The notes: a model not told the origin generated them from the sequence alone. A stretch of DNA of 64,000 nucleotides from Paramuribaculum sp. (GCA_022511125.1 JAFLSD010000008.1:62001-126000), one strand, 5' to 3'. Numbered from the stretch's first letter, positions 8,562 to 17,844 are shown. Numbers and translations are program-made.

Positions 8562-9926
8562 TTACTCGTAATATGCTTTGTGGATGCCGAATGTGAAGTG
8601 CTTGTAGCGGATGATGATGAAAACATAGACGATAGCCATGAAAATCATGTTGAGGACAAAGGGGAAGTGGGTTGTGGCATCTGTTTTGTCGATTTTAAAG
8701 ATCCATGCGAAGAAACCGACGATAACAGGCACGATAGCTATAGCTACATAGTTGGCAACCTGAAGATAGGCCATCGAGAGGGTGGCATGTGAATTGTTGA
8801 CGCAGATTTCAGTGGCTTTGTCGAAGAAAATGGGCTGAGCCATTCCCTGACCGAATCCTACGAGGGAAGCAGCAATGATGAAGCTTATTTCGCTGTTGGT
8901 GAGGGCGAAGATTATGAAACCGCCTAAAAGAAGGCCTCCGGAAACAATGAAGGAAACCGACTTGAAGAGTTTGAGGACGCTGTTGAGCGAAATACCTATG
9001 ATGAACATTGCAAAATAGATGCACGAAGTGATGATGGAAGCCTTTTCGGCATCTATGCCGTGGATGTTCGGCAGGTAATATGCAGGAACCGACGTTGCGA
9101 ATACAAAGAAGAAATATGCAAGCAAAGTCCATATAGTGCGGCCAAGATAGAAGCCTCCGACAATTTTCTGACCTGCCGTGGAGAAGTCGGCATCGTCATC
9201 CTTGGGTACTACCAGAGTTTCGGTAGCCGGAGCGGGGGCAGATGCGGCGGTTGAATCGGTTTTTGGTGCAGAATCGGCGGCGGCAGAATCTGTAGCGGCA
9301 GCCGGTTGGGGCGTTGAAACGGGATTGCCGTTCTCGTCAAGATTCATGTCGTCTTTAGGTATCTTTCTGAACCAGGGCAGAAGTATGAGAGATATGATCG
9401 GAAGCACGTAAACGAGGAAAGGAAGATGCCAGTTGACATTGGCGAGGAATCCGACGATGAATGTGGCTACAACCAATGCAATGTTACCAATAGCCGATAC
9501 GATACCCATCTGACGGAGCTTGTATTTGCCGGTGAATACGTCGGCTACCAGACCGGTAGTGAACGGAAGCATCAAGCCGCATCCCGCACCGAGCAGGCAG
9601 CTGATCCAGATGAGACCGTCGAGAGATTTTGAAAACAGATAAAGAATGCCCGACAATACGTAGATAATCACGCCGGCGGCTATGACCGGAATCTTGTGGG
9701 AGGTCATCGAAAGCCTACCGGAAAGGAGGACGAAGGGGATGATTACCAGATTAGGCAGGACAGTCAGCAATTGAACCTGAAAATCAGATACGCTGCTGAA
9801 AATTTTGTGGAGATTACCTTCTATCGGAGTTACTGCCAATCCCGGTAGATTGATGCCTAACGATAGCGACCAGATGGCTATTACAACCATTACCGGAATC
9901 GCGCCTTTACCTGTTTTTACTTGCAT
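8562..9926 (-). CDS. Major facilitator superfamily transporter
   Basis: About 454 residues from the ATG at 9926, which places MQVKTGKGAIPV at the N-terminus directly before the first membrane helix; a longer frame adds 21 unconvincing residues. Two bundles of roughly six helices are separated by a cytoplasmic loop of about 70 residues rich in Ala, Pro, Ser, Thr and Asp (STPQPAAATDSAAADSAP and similar). The gene is upstream of aspT in the same direction, so its substrate may be linked to aspartate, alanine or a dicarboxylate. That is context only; no substrate-defining motif is recognised. Confidence 0.85.
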   Translation of the reverse strand: MQVKTGKGAIPVMVVIAIWSLSLGINLPGLAVTPIEGNLHKIFSSVSDFQVQLLTVLPNLVIIPFVLLSGRLSMTSHKIPVIAAGVIIYVLSGILYLFSKSLDGLIWISCLLGAGCGLMLPFTTGLVADVFTGKYKLRQMGIVSAIGNIALVVATFIVGFLANVNWHLPFLVYVLPIISLILLPWFRKIPKDDMNLDENGNPVSTPQPAAATDSAAADSAPKTDSTAASAPAPATETLVVPKDDDADFSTAGQKIVGGFYLGRTIWTLLAYFFFVFATSVPAYYLPNIHGIDAEKASIITSCIYFAMFIIGISLNSVLKLFKSVSFIVSGGLLLGGFIIFALTNSEISFIIAASLVGFGQGMAQPIFFDKATEICVNNSHATLSMAYLQVANYVAIAIVPVIVGFFAWIFKIDKTDATTHFPFVLNMIFMAIVYVFIIIRYKHFTFGIHKAYYE

Positions 9927-10061
9927 GGTGTTTAAAATGTGAAAAATTAATATTGACTTGTCATCTAACGAATACCTTTCGGATAACATTATAACACATC
10001 TATCTCGAAAAAAGTTCCGAGAAAGCGCATGCAGAGTGGATTTTTCAGTAAGTGAAAGGTT

Positions 10062-11285
10062 CTAAATCGCGTCTATTGCCGTGTTATCCACGTGTTTTGG
10101 CTTTTTATGACCGAAGAAGCGATCGACAATCAAGGAAATGGCTCCGTCGCCAGTGACGTTGCAAGCAGTTCCGAAACTATCCATCGCGATGTAGAGCGCG
10201 ATCATGAGTGCACAGTCGGCTTCGGAAAATTGCAAAATGGACGAAAGAAGCCCAAGGGCTGCCATTATAGCTCCTCCCGGAACACCAGGAGCCGCGACGA
10301 GGGTGATTCCCATCATGGCGATAAAATAGGCGAACATTCCGAAGTCATAATTCATTCCGTGAGTGATCATCAGGGCAAGAGCGCAAGCGACGATTTTCAA
10401 TGCACTTCCCGAAAGATCGATAGTGGCGCATAAGGGGATTGTGAAACCTGCAACATCTTCGTCGACACCCATTTTCATGGTCTGCCTCAGTGTGACGGGT
10501 ATGGTGGCTGCAGATGATTGGGTGCCGAGGGCTGTAAAATAAGCCGGTAGCATGATCCAGAGGAGTCTGAAGGGATTTTTTTCTCCGCGAGAGAAGAACG
10601 ATCCGATGAGATATAGGATGAAGAGCCAGAGGAGGTGGAGTGCGAAGATGACGAGGATAATTTTGTAGAATGTGGACAAGACGGATCCAACCTCCCCGGT
10701 CGTCGACATATTGAGAAAAATGCCGAAAATATAGAGAGGAAGCAGCGGGACTATTATTTTGGCAATTACCCACGAGATAATGTCGCGAAATTCGACCAGT
10801 AAACCTGAAAGGTATTTTTGACCTTGAGCGAAGCGTGTAATTCCGATGCCGAGAATGAATGAGAGGACTAAGGCCGACATTATATCGATGAATGGGGGCA
10901 TCGGGATGGTGAAATAAGGTTGTAGATCCTGAGATGCTGTGGTTTCGATTGCGGTACGATGACCAGCGAGAAGAGATGGGAAAAAGCTGACACTTGTGAG
11001 ATAGCTGAGAAACCCTGCTCCAAGAGTGGCTCCGTAGGCCAAAAGAACAGTGACAAGAAGCATTTTGCCAGCTCCACGCCCTATGTCGGCAATTGCCGGA
11101 GCTACAAATCCGAGAATAATCAACGGTATGCAGAAGCCGAGGAAATTGCTGAAAATGGAATTAAAAGTAGCGAATCCTCTTGATAGCCATGCGGGGAAAA
11201 ACATCCCGCAACCAATTCCTAACGCAATCGCTATGATGATGAGCAGGAGAAGATTAGGTTTCTTCAATCGTTGACTTATTTTCAT
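10062..11285 (-). CDS. Dicarboxylate/amino-acid:cation symporter (DAACS family)
   Basis: About 407 residues from the ATG at 11285 (a TTG at 11300 would overlap the deaminase stop by 4 bases). The family signatures are SSAATIPVTL (serine-rich re-entrant loop), ATIDLSGSALKI and MDSFGTACNVTGDGA (the aspartate/sodium-binding helix region), with about eight hydrophobic segments. Relatives such as GltP, DctA and SstT import glutamate, aspartate, C4-dicarboxylates or serine/threonine with Na+ or H+. Next to aspT-aspD it could supply aspartate, but it is directly downstream of the guanine deaminase gene and probably co-transcribed with that. Confidence 0.9.
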   Translation of the reverse strand: MKISQRLKKPNLLLLIIIAIALGIGCGMFFPAWLSRGFATFNSIFSNFLGFCIPLIILGFVAPAIADIGRGAGKMLLVTVLLAYGATLGAGFLSYLTSVSFFPSLLAGHRTAIETTASQDLQPYFTIPMPPFIDIMSALVLSFILGIGITRFAQGQKYLSGLLVEFRDIISWVIAKIIVPLLPLYIFGIFLNMSTTGEVGSVLSTFYKIILVIFALHLLWLFILYLIGSFFSRGEKNPFRLLWIMLPAYFTALGTQSSAATIPVTLRQTMKMGVDEDVAGFTIPLCATIDLSGSALKIVACALALMITHGMNYDFGMFAYFIAMMGITLVAAPGVPGGAIMAALGLLSSILQFSEADCALMIALYIAMDSFGTACNVTGDGAISLIVDRFFGHKKPKHVDNTAIDAI

Positions 11286-11296
11286 GGTGGAGATTG

Positions 11297-11815
11297 TCAA
11301 TATTTTATTTTATCGCTCTTATCGTGCCATTTACGGAATGCTTCCAAGGCTTCGGCACGCATCAGCGGTCGACATTCAATTGAACGGTGTTCGCTTGACA
11401 TAGCGAGTTGTTCGTAAATGAATGAGTCGTCGAACTCTATTTGTTTTGCATCATCTTTAGTATTTCCATAGAATACTTTTTGGATTCCGGCCCAATAAAT
11501 GGCACTGAGGCACATGGGGCACGGTTCGCAGGAAGTGTAGATGACAGTGCCGTTAAGTTTGAATGTGCCGAGCGTGGCGCAAGCATGGCGGATAGCGTTT
11601 ATCTCGGCGTGCGCTGTGGGATCGTTGTCAGGTACGACTGTATTCACTCCTGTGGCGATCACACTGCCATCTTTAACGATAACCGCGCCGAAAGGTCCTC
11701 CTCCTTTGTCGACATTATCAAGGGAAAGATCAATGGCTTTCCGCATGAAAATCCAATCAGAGTCGGTGGTTTTCTCCGTGTTTTTGTTTGTATCAAGCTT
11801 ATTGTTCGTGCACAT
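11297..11815 (-). CDS. guaD: Guanine deaminase-type nucleoside deaminase
   Basis: 172 residues with the cytidine-deaminase fold zinc motifs THAEINAIR (HAE, catalytic glutamate) and TSCEPCPMCLSAIYWAG (PCxxC). The AIYWAGIQKVFYGN segment and the FDDSFIYEQ region near the C-terminus match the small bacterial GuaD group, which hydrolyses guanine to xanthine, rather than tRNA adenosine deaminase TadA. The N-terminus carries about 20 extra polar residues. Its stop is 12 bases before the symporter start, so the two are likely one transcript. Cytosolic purine salvage/catabolism. Confidence 0.85.
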   Translation of the reverse strand: MCTNNKLDTNKNTEKTTDSDWIFMRKAIDLSLDNVDKGGGPFGAVIVKDGSVIATGVNTVVPDNDPTAHAEINAIRHACATLGTFKLNGTVIYTSCEPCPMCLSAIYWAGIQKVFYGNTKDDAKQIEFDDSFIYEQLAMSSEHRSIECRPLMRAEALEAFRKWHDKSDKIKY

Positions 11816-11881
11816 TTAGCTGACAATAAATCGTTATGGCCGAAATTAGTCAATTTCAACCAAACAGCCAAAATAGGACAT

Positions 11882-11919
11882 AAAAAAATCAATCGGAATC
11901 ACTCCCGATTGATTTTTTT
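11882..11919 (-). terminator. Bidirectional intrinsic terminator after tRNA-Gln
   Basis: Perfect 15-base arms: 11882-11896 (A7 then TCAATCGG) pairs with 11905-11919 (CCGATTGA then T7), with an 8-base loop. It has a U tract in both directions and lies 1 base beyond the tRNA 3' end, so it ends the lpx-tRNA transcript and shields guaD. Confidence 0.92.
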
Positions 11920-11920
11920 G

Positions 11921-11991
11921 TTGCCTTGGAAAGATTCGAACTCTCACAGGCGGAACCAGAATCCGACGTGCTACCATTACACCACAAGGCA
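11921..11991 (-). tRNA. tRNA-Gln (anticodon CTG)
   Basis: 71 bases on the minus strand. The acceptor arms TGCCTTG/CAAGGCA are perfect, the discriminator is A, and CCA is not encoded. The D arm is GTGTAATGGTAGCAC, the anticodon loop TTCTGGT gives CTG (reads CAG, Gln), and the T arm GAGAG-TTCGAAT-CTTTC contains one G-U pair. The anticodon stem TCGGA/TCCGC has a U-C mismatch at 27-43. The gene is 109 bases downstream of lpxA in the same direction and directly upstream of a strong terminator. Confidence 0.93.
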
Positions 11992-12100
11992 ATCTTAATA
12001 AAACTTACCTCCTCTGAGGCTTGTTTGCGTCTGCAAAGTTATATGCTTTTTTTATTTTCTGCAAGAGAAAAGAACGAATTTTTTTCTTGAGCAATTCGCG

Positions 12101-12877
12101 TTAGACGTAACCTCTTATTATGCCGCGTTTTGAGTTCCTGACAAAAAGGATGATTTCGTCGCGTTCAGTGGTTGCCGGTAACTCGGCTTCAATACGTTCA
12201 ACGGCTTCCGTGTTGTTGAGTCCTGAAAGATAGAGATAGCGGTAGATTTCTTGTATTTCCCTTATCACTTCGCTTGAAAAACCTCTACGACGCAGACCAA
12301 TAGAATTCACACCGAGATAAGAAATGGGTTCTCTAGCGGCCTTGACATAAGGGGGAATGTCTTTGTTGACCAGAGCTCCTCCCTGCAGCATGACATGAGG
12401 ACCGATATGGCAGAACTGATGGACCAGAGCTCCTCCTCCTATAACTGCATAATTGTCGACAATCACTTCGCCCGCCAACTGCGTGGCATTGCTCATAACG
12501 ACATTATCACCGATAATACAGTCGTGAGCCACATGGCAGTAAGCCATAATAAGGCAGTTGTTTCCAATAATCGTACGTCCCCGGGCAGCTGTACCACGAT
12601 TTATGGTAACACATTCGCGTATAGTCGTGTTGTCGCCTATAATGGCAACGGTTTCCTCTCCGCGGAATTTGAGATCCTGAGGAATAGCAGATATAACCGC
12701 GCCGGGAAAAATCATGCAGTTCTTGCCAATTCTGGCTCCGGCCATAATCGTTACATTGCTGCCTATTCTTGTCCCTTCACCGATTTCAACATTTTCCTCG
12801 ATGGTTACGAAAGGATCGATTACGACACTGGGATGAATTTTGGCAGCAGGATGTATATAAGCTAAAGGTTGTTTCAT
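12101..12877 (-). CDS. lpxA: Acyl-ACP--UDP-N-acetylglucosamine O-acyltransferase
   Basis: 258 residues. First enzyme of lipid A synthesis: it transfers an R-3-hydroxyacyl chain from ACP to the 3-OH of UDP-GlcNAc. The N-terminal two-thirds is a left-handed beta-helix of hexapeptide repeats (VVIDPFVTIEENVEIGEGTRIG and onward). It includes the catalytic histidine in MAYCHVAHDC and the QLAGEV/GGGALVHQF segments typical of LpxA. The C-terminal helical part (SEVIREIQEIYRYLY) is also family-like. It is 8 bases downstream of lpxC/fabZ and is the last protein gene of the lpxD-lpxC/fabZ-lpxA operon. Confidence 0.97.
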   Translation of the reverse strand: MKQPLAYIHPAAKIHPSVVIDPFVTIEENVEIGEGTRIGSNVTIMAGARIGKNCMIFPGAVISAIPQDLKFRGEETVAIIGDNTTIRECVTINRGTAARGRTIIGNNCLIMAYCHVAHDCIIGDNVVMSNATQLAGEVIVDNYAVIGGGALVHQFCHIGPHVMLQGGALVNKDIPPYVKAAREPISYLGVNSIGLRRRGFSSEVIREIQEIYRYLYLSGLNNTEAVERIEAELPATTERDEIILFVRNSKRGIIRGYV

Positions 12878-12885
12878 TTGTAAAA

Positions 12886-14268
12886 TTATTTGTTTTTGAT
12901 AATCTGAGCCATGAATTCACACTCGCTCACAATCTTTTCGCCGACAAAGGCGTAACCTTTCATCACGGCACATCCGCGACGCAGTTCGGTCATGAATGAA
13001 AGATGGAAAATCAATGTGTCGCCCGGAACAACTTTTTGGCGGAATTTCACATTGTCGATTTTCATAAAATAAGTAGAATATCTTTCAGGTTCATCAACTG
13101 TGCTTAGGACGAGAAGTCCTCCGGTCTGTGCCATAGCTTCTATTTGAAGCACTCCCGGCATCACAGGTTCCTGAGGGAAATGGCCTTGGAAGAAGGGCTC
13201 GTTAGCTGTAATATTTTTTACCCCTACGATGTAATTGTCGCCTTTTTCTATTATTTTGTCGACCAGCAACATCGGGTATCTGTGCGGAAGCAATTCGCGT
13301 ATGCGATTGTTGTCCATCAAAGGCTCTATATTGGGATTGTAAACAGGTGCCTGAATATCCTGTCGTTTGATTTCCCTACGTATTTTCTTAGCGAACAGGG
13401 TGTTAATAGCATGGCCCGGTTTAATGGCTATAACTTTTCCTTTAAGCGGACGTCCGATAAGTGCTATGTCGCCTAAAACATCTATAAGTTTGTGGCGTGC
13501 GGGCTCATTTGCATTGTGGAGTGGTTGATTTTGCAAGAAACCGAATTCTGTCACGTTTTTATGGCCTACGTTCATGAGGTCAGCCAACCTGTCAAGCTCT
13601 GACTGAGGAAGTTCAGAATCATAAATAACAATAGCATTGTCGAGGTCGCCACCTTTGATTAAATTGCCCTTTACAAGAGGTTCTATCTCACGAACGAATA
13701 CAAATGTACGACTCGGTGCAATTTCCTGCGCAAAATCTTCGATTTTCGGAAGAACAGCAAACTGATTGGCAAGAACCGGTGATTCGAAATCGACCATGAC
13801 ATCTACACTAAGTTCTGAATCGGGGAGTACGGTTATTGACGCTCCTGTTGTTTCGTCGCGGACTTCAGTACGCTGTTTTACAATATAGTAATCTTTGTCA
13901 GCCTTCTGGTTTTCTATTCCTGATTCGATGATTTTGTCACAGTAAACTTTCGCACTGCCATCGAGGATAGGAAGCTCCGACCCGTCGATTTTGACGAGAC
14001 AGTTGTCGATACCGAAAGCATAGAGTGATGCCATCGCATGTTCGACAGTGCTTACGGTGGCTTCACCTTTCGTTAATACCGTTCCTCTAACCGTAGAACT
14101 GACATTTTCCGCCACAGCTTCGACGATTGGTTCGCCCTCCAGGTCTATTCGCTGGAACTTTACTCCGTGGTTGTCGGGTGCGGGCAGAAATTCAGCCGTT
14201 ATTATTTTACCGGTATGTAGACCTTTACCGTTTACTTTAAATGATGATTTCAAAGTCTGTTGCTTCAT
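12886..14268 (-). CDS. lpxC/fabZ: Bifunctional LpxC deacetylase / FabZ dehydratase
   Basis: 460 residues in two domains. LpxC (about 1-300) removes the acetyl group from UDP-3-O-acyl-GlcNAc, the committed step of lipid A synthesis. Its zinc ligands lie in TVEHAMASLYA, in RHKLIDVLGD (His and Asp), and PGHAINT carries the general-acid histidine. FabZ (about 315-460) is a 3-hydroxyacyl-ACP dehydratase with PHRYPMLLVD, FFQGHFP (catalytic His) and VMPGVLQIEAMAQ (catalytic Glu). The fusion is characteristic of Bacteroidetes and ties lipid A output to fatty-acid synthesis. It is 21 bases downstream of lpxD. Confidence 0.97.
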   Translation of the reverse strand: MKQQTLKSSFKVNGKGLHTGKIITAEFLPAPDNHGVKFQRIDLEGEPIVEAVAENVSSTVRGTVLTKGEATVSTVEHAMASLYAFGIDNCLVKIDGSELPILDGSAKVYCDKIIESGIENQKADKDYYIVKQRTEVRDETTGASITVLPDSELSVDVMVDFESPVLANQFAVLPKIEDFAQEIAPSRTFVFVREIEPLVKGNLIKGGDLDNAIVIYDSELPQSELDRLADLMNVGHKNVTEFGFLQNQPLHNANEPARHKLIDVLGDIALIGRPLKGKVIAIKPGHAINTLFAKKIRREIKRQDIQAPVYNPNIEPLMDNNRIRELLPHRYPMLLVDKIIEKGDNYIVGVKNITANEPFFQGHFPQEPVMPGVLQIEAMAQTGGLLVLSTVDEPERYSTYFMKIDNVKFRQKVVPGDTLIFHLSFMTELRRGCAVMKGYAFVGEKIVSECEFMAQIIKNK

Positions 14269-14289
14269 TATCAGAGCTATTAGTGAGAA

Positions 14290-15339
14290 TTATTTTTCGT
14301 TGTTAAGTTTGTCGGCAAGTTCTTTGAGCTGTTTTTCCAACAGATCGACTTTCGCCTGTAATTTGGGCAAACGCTTGATGTTTATAGTTTGGCGTCCATA
14401 TTCTATAAGATCCATAGCAGGCGAACCGAACAATCTTGCTCCGGCGGGTATATCTTTCTGTGTTCCACTCTGTGCTGCGACATGAGCGTCGTCACCGACG
14501 GTAATGTGTCCGGCAAGGCCTACCTGACCTCCGAGCATGCAGTTTCTTCCTATTTTAGTCGAACCGGCCACTCCAACCTGAGCAGCCATTACAGTACGCT
14601 CTCCTACCTCGCAATTATGGGCAATCTGAATAAGGTTGTCAAGTTTGACACCCTTTTTTATTCTCGTGCTTCCCATCATAGCCCTGTCAATCGTGGTGTT
14701 CGCACCGATTTCAACATCGTCCTCAATCACAACATTACCGAGTTGAGGAATTTTGTCATATCCATTTTCTGTAGGCGCGAACCCAAAGCCGTCAGCTCCG
14801 ATTACAACCCCGGAATGGAGAATGCAGTTTTCGCCAACCACACATCCTTTGTAGATTTTTACACCGGCATAAACAATCGTATTTTTGCCTATCTTCACTC
14901 CGTCGCCAATATATGCCTGGGGATAAATCTGACAGCCTTCAGCTATTTTGACTCCATCACCAATATAAGCAAAAGCTCCGATATAGACATTATCTGCCAC
15001 TTTAGCTGTGTGACTTATATGACAAGGTTGTTCGATACCTTTTTTGGGTTGGTTTATCATCTTATCGACCATCTCGAGGAGGTGAGCAACCGTAGAGTAA
15101 GGATCTTCCACCCGAATAAGGGTTGTAGATAGTTCTTTTTCCGGTTTGAAGTCTTTACTGACGATGACAGCCGATGATTTAGTGTCGTAGATGAAGTGAG
15201 CGTATTTAGGATTAGCAAGGAAAGAGATTGCACCGGGGTGTCCCTCTTCTATTTTGGCAAAAGAGTTGATGATAACATCTCCGTTACCTTCAACGAAGCC
15301 TCCCGCTAACGAAGCGATCTGATTTGCTGAAAATTCCAT
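14290..15339 (-). CDS. lpxD: UDP-3-O-(3-hydroxyacyl)glucosamine N-acyltransferase
   Basis: About 349 residues from the ATG at 15339 (MEFSANQIASLAGG, the usual LpxD opening). A longer frame from a TTG at 15372 would begin inside the probable -7 element (CAATTTTG, 15377-15370), so the internal ATG is preferred. It carries out the third step of lipid A synthesis, adding an N-linked hydroxyacyl chain. Layout: N-terminal uridine-binding domain (about 1-100), hexapeptide beta-helix (about 105-310) with the catalytic histidine in LIQIAHNCEVG, and a C-terminal helix (LQAKVDLLEKQLKELADKL). First gene of the lpx operon. Confidence 0.96.
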   Translation of the reverse strand: MEFSANQIASLAGGFVEGNGDVIINSFAKIEEGHPGAISFLANPKYAHFIYDTKSSAVIVSKDFKPEKELSTTLIRVEDPYSTVAHLLEMVDKMINQPKKGIEQPCHISHTAKVADNVYIGAFAYIGDGVKIAEGCQIYPQAYIGDGVKIGKNTIVYAGVKIYKGCVVGENCILHSGVVIGADGFGFAPTENGYDKIPQLGNVVIEDDVEIGANTTIDRAMMGSTRIKKGVKLDNLIQIAHNCEVGERTVMAAQVGVAGSTKIGRNCMLGGQVGLAGHITVGDDAHVAAQSGTQKDIPAGARLFGSPAMDLIEYGRQTINIKRLPKLQAKVDLLEKQLKELADKLNNEK

Positions 15340-15450
15340 TTCTTTCGACAAGTCAATATTTTTGCGTTGCAAAATTGCAAAAAAAAATCGATATTTCCCT
15401 GCTTTATAACATATAATCTGCTGTAAAGAGAGTTATATAACCTATGAATT

Positions 15451-17844
15451 TTATAATATAAATGATGCGACTTGATAGACGATAAAGGCAAATATCCAGG
15501 CTATCAGTGTGTTATAGAGTATTGAGAATGCTCCGTACTGCCATTTGCCCGTTTCCTTGACAATAGCTGTAATAGTGGCGATGCAGGGGCAATAAAGCAA
15601 AATAAACACCATAAATCCCAATGCCGCTGCAGCAGAGAAATCGGGCATCCCGGTTGATGGATTGATAGACGTAAGCCTTTTTGATAAACTCGCTTCATTT
15701 GCCGTCTCCTCTCCTGTATATAGAACTCCCAGTGTAGAGACGACAATCTCCTTCGCCGGGACTCCTGCCAAAGCTGCCACGGATGCTCGCCAATGGAAAC
15801 CTAAGGGCTCCATTACAGGATTAACGAATTTCCCGGCCATTTCGAGGAAAGAATCTGTTGCCGGATTAATTTCAGAGTCATCTGAAACAGATATAGCCGT
15901 TTCAGCAGTCTCGTTACCTGCATTATCATGGTTTGGGAAATAATTGAGCGCCCAGACTATAATTCCGGCAACAAGAATCACCCCACCCATCTTTTTAAGG
16001 TACTGTTCGCCTTTCCACCACATGTGTCGCAAGGATGATCTTAAAGTAGGAATGCGATATGGGGGGAGTTCCATCACAAAAGGGGTCACATCTTCTTTAA
16101 AAGTAAATTTTCGGAGTAATTTAGCCGTAAACATCGCAACAATGATCCCGAGGATATAAAGTCCGAGAAAAACCCATGCTGCATGACGTTCGAAAAATGT
16201 TCCTACTAATAAGACATAGACCGGAAGACGCGCTGAACAAGACATAAAGGGATTGATAAGCACCGTTATGATTCTGCTTGATTTGCTTTCAATCGCTCTT
16301 GCCGACATAATAGCCGGAACGTTACATCCGAACCCCATGACAAGGGGGATGAAAGATTTACCGTGCAGACCTATTCGATGCATCAGTTTATCCATGATGA
16401 AAGCTGCTCTTGCCATGTATCCAGAGTCCTCCATAAAGGAGATACAGAAGTATAAAATCAGAATGTTGGGTAAGAATACAATAACTGCTCCGACTCCTCC
16501 AATTATCCCTTCGGCAATGAGATCTTTAAGAGCTCCGTCAGGCATCGTGGTCTCGACAAATCGGGCAGTCCATCCAACTAAGGACTCTATCCAATCCATC
16601 GGATATTGGCCCAATTCAAAAGTAGCCCAAAAAATGGCAAACATTATCAACAAAAAAATGGGAAAGCCAAATAGTTTGTTGGTGACAAACGTGTCGATGA
16701 CGTGTGTGGCATTATTGGGATCACGATCTCCTTTGACAAGAGTTTCTGCCAACGCGCCGGCTATGAAACCATATTTTTCGTCTGCGATGGCCGATGTTAT
16801 GTCTTCTTTTCGAAGATTTTCAATTCGGTTCCTTTCTTTGTTTCTGATAGTTATTATTTCCTCCGCATTCTTGCTTTTGCCTATCACCTCTTCGATTTCC
16901 CTATCTCCTTCAAGGAGTTTGATTGCCATATACCGGGGCGAGAAGATAGGGCTTATGTCCGATGTTTGCTTAATCGCGTCTTTTATCTCTGTGACTCCTT
17001 CTTCAATTTCTGATCCAAGATTGACATGAATATGGCGAACATCCCTATCGTTACCTTCATATACATCGATGATGGTGTCGAAAAGTTCATGGATTCCTTC
17101 ACCTGTCTTTGAAATGGTCGGTATCATCGGGACACCGATCATCTTTCCTAATAGTTTATAATCAAGTTTATCGCCGCTTTTTTCCAATTCGTCAAACATA
17201 TTCAGAGCTATAACCATGCTCCTATCCATGTCGATTAACTCAGTTGTAAGATAGAGGTTGCGTTCAAGATTAGAAGCAACAACGACGTTTATAATGACAT
17301 CAGGTGTCTCGTTCCGAAGATATTTTCTGACGTATAGTTCTTCAGGTGAATATGAGGCTAAAGAGTATGTTCCCGGCAGATCGACAATATTAAATCTATA
17401 GCCGCCGTATTCGAATTTGCCCTGTTTGGCATCTACAGTCACTCCGCTGTAATTACCTACATGCTCTCTCGCCCCCGAAGTGATATTGAATAGTGATGTT
17501 TTACCGCAATTCGGATTTCCGACGAGTGCCACATTGATGTCCCCTTTAAACTTTTCATTAGATCGAACGTGATGTGACGTGTCTAAACATATCGACTCAG
17601 TATCGATCTTCAAAGAATCCTCCAATGGCTCCACTTCAACCAAATGTGCCTCAGAGCGTCTCAAAGAGATTTCGTATCCCATAATACTATATTTAATGGG
17701 ATCCTTCAAAGGGGCATGAAGAAGAACCATCACGATATGACCTCTGACAAAGCCCATCTCGATCATTCTTTTTCTAAATGCGCCATGACCTAATATTTTG
17801 TCAATCCGAGCTTTCTGGCCCGTTTTTAACTCATCTAATCTCAT
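15451..17844 (-). CDS. feoB: Fused FeoA-FeoB ferrous iron transporter
   Basis: 797 residues in the inner membrane, importing Fe2+. Residues 1-80 are a complete FeoA SH3-like domain (MRLDELKTGQKARIDKILGH, then MIEMGFVRG). From about 104 follows the FeoB G domain with the G1 loop GNPNCGKTS (109-117) and VDLPGTYSLASYSPEE (G3). The membrane part (about 400-797) holds the two gate segments, seen as SCSARLPVYVLLVGTFF and CPCIATITAIVKE. FeoA-FeoB fusion is common in Bacteroidetes. The gene is preceded by a promoter whose -33 box sits in a palindrome (17910-17938), suggesting metal-responsive repression. Confidence 0.96.
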   Translation of the reverse strand: MRLDELKTGQKARIDKILGHGAFRKRMIEMGFVRGHIVMVLLHAPLKDPIKYSIMGYEISLRRSEAHLVEVEPLEDSLKIDTESICLDTSHHVRSNEKFKGDINVALVGNPNCGKTSLFNITSGAREHVGNYSGVTVDAKQGKFEYGGYRFNIVDLPGTYSLASYSPEELYVRKYLRNETPDVIINVVVASNLERNLYLTTELIDMDRSMVIALNMFDELEKSGDKLDYKLLGKMIGVPMIPTISKTGEGIHELFDTIIDVYEGNDRDVRHIHVNLGSEIEEGVTEIKDAIKQTSDISPIFSPRYMAIKLLEGDREIEEVIGKSKNAEEIITIRNKERNRIENLRKEDITSAIADEKYGFIAGALAETLVKGDRDPNNATHVIDTFVTNKLFGFPIFLLIMFAIFWATFELGQYPMDWIESLVGWTARFVETTMPDGALKDLIAEGIIGGVGAVIVFLPNILILYFCISFMEDSGYMARAAFIMDKLMHRIGLHGKSFIPLVMGFGCNVPAIMSARAIESKSSRIITVLINPFMSCSARLPVYVLLVGTFFERHAAWVFLGLYILGIIVAMFTAKLLRKFTFKEDVTPFVMELPPYRIPTLRSSLRHMWWKGEQYLKKMGGVILVAGIIVWALNYFPNHDNAGNETAETAISVSDDSEINPATDSFLEMAGKFVNPVMEPLGFHWRASVAALAGVPAKEIVVSTLGVLYTGEETANEASLSKRLTSINPSTGMPDFSAAAALGFMVFILLYCPCIATITAIVKETGKWQYGAFSILYNTLIAWIFAFIVYQVASFIL

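Noticed and set aside
12886-14268. Sequencing frameshift or misassembly joining lpxC and fabZ
   Set aside because: The LpxC/FabZ fusion is a known Bacteroidetes arrangement and both domains are complete.
14389-15132. 247-codon plus-strand frame opposite lpxD
   Set aside because: Mirror of the hexapeptide-repeat codons of lpxD; no independent support.
16253-17029. 258-codon plus-strand frame opposite feoB
   Set aside because: Antisense to the FeoB membrane domain, no promoter or family resemblance.
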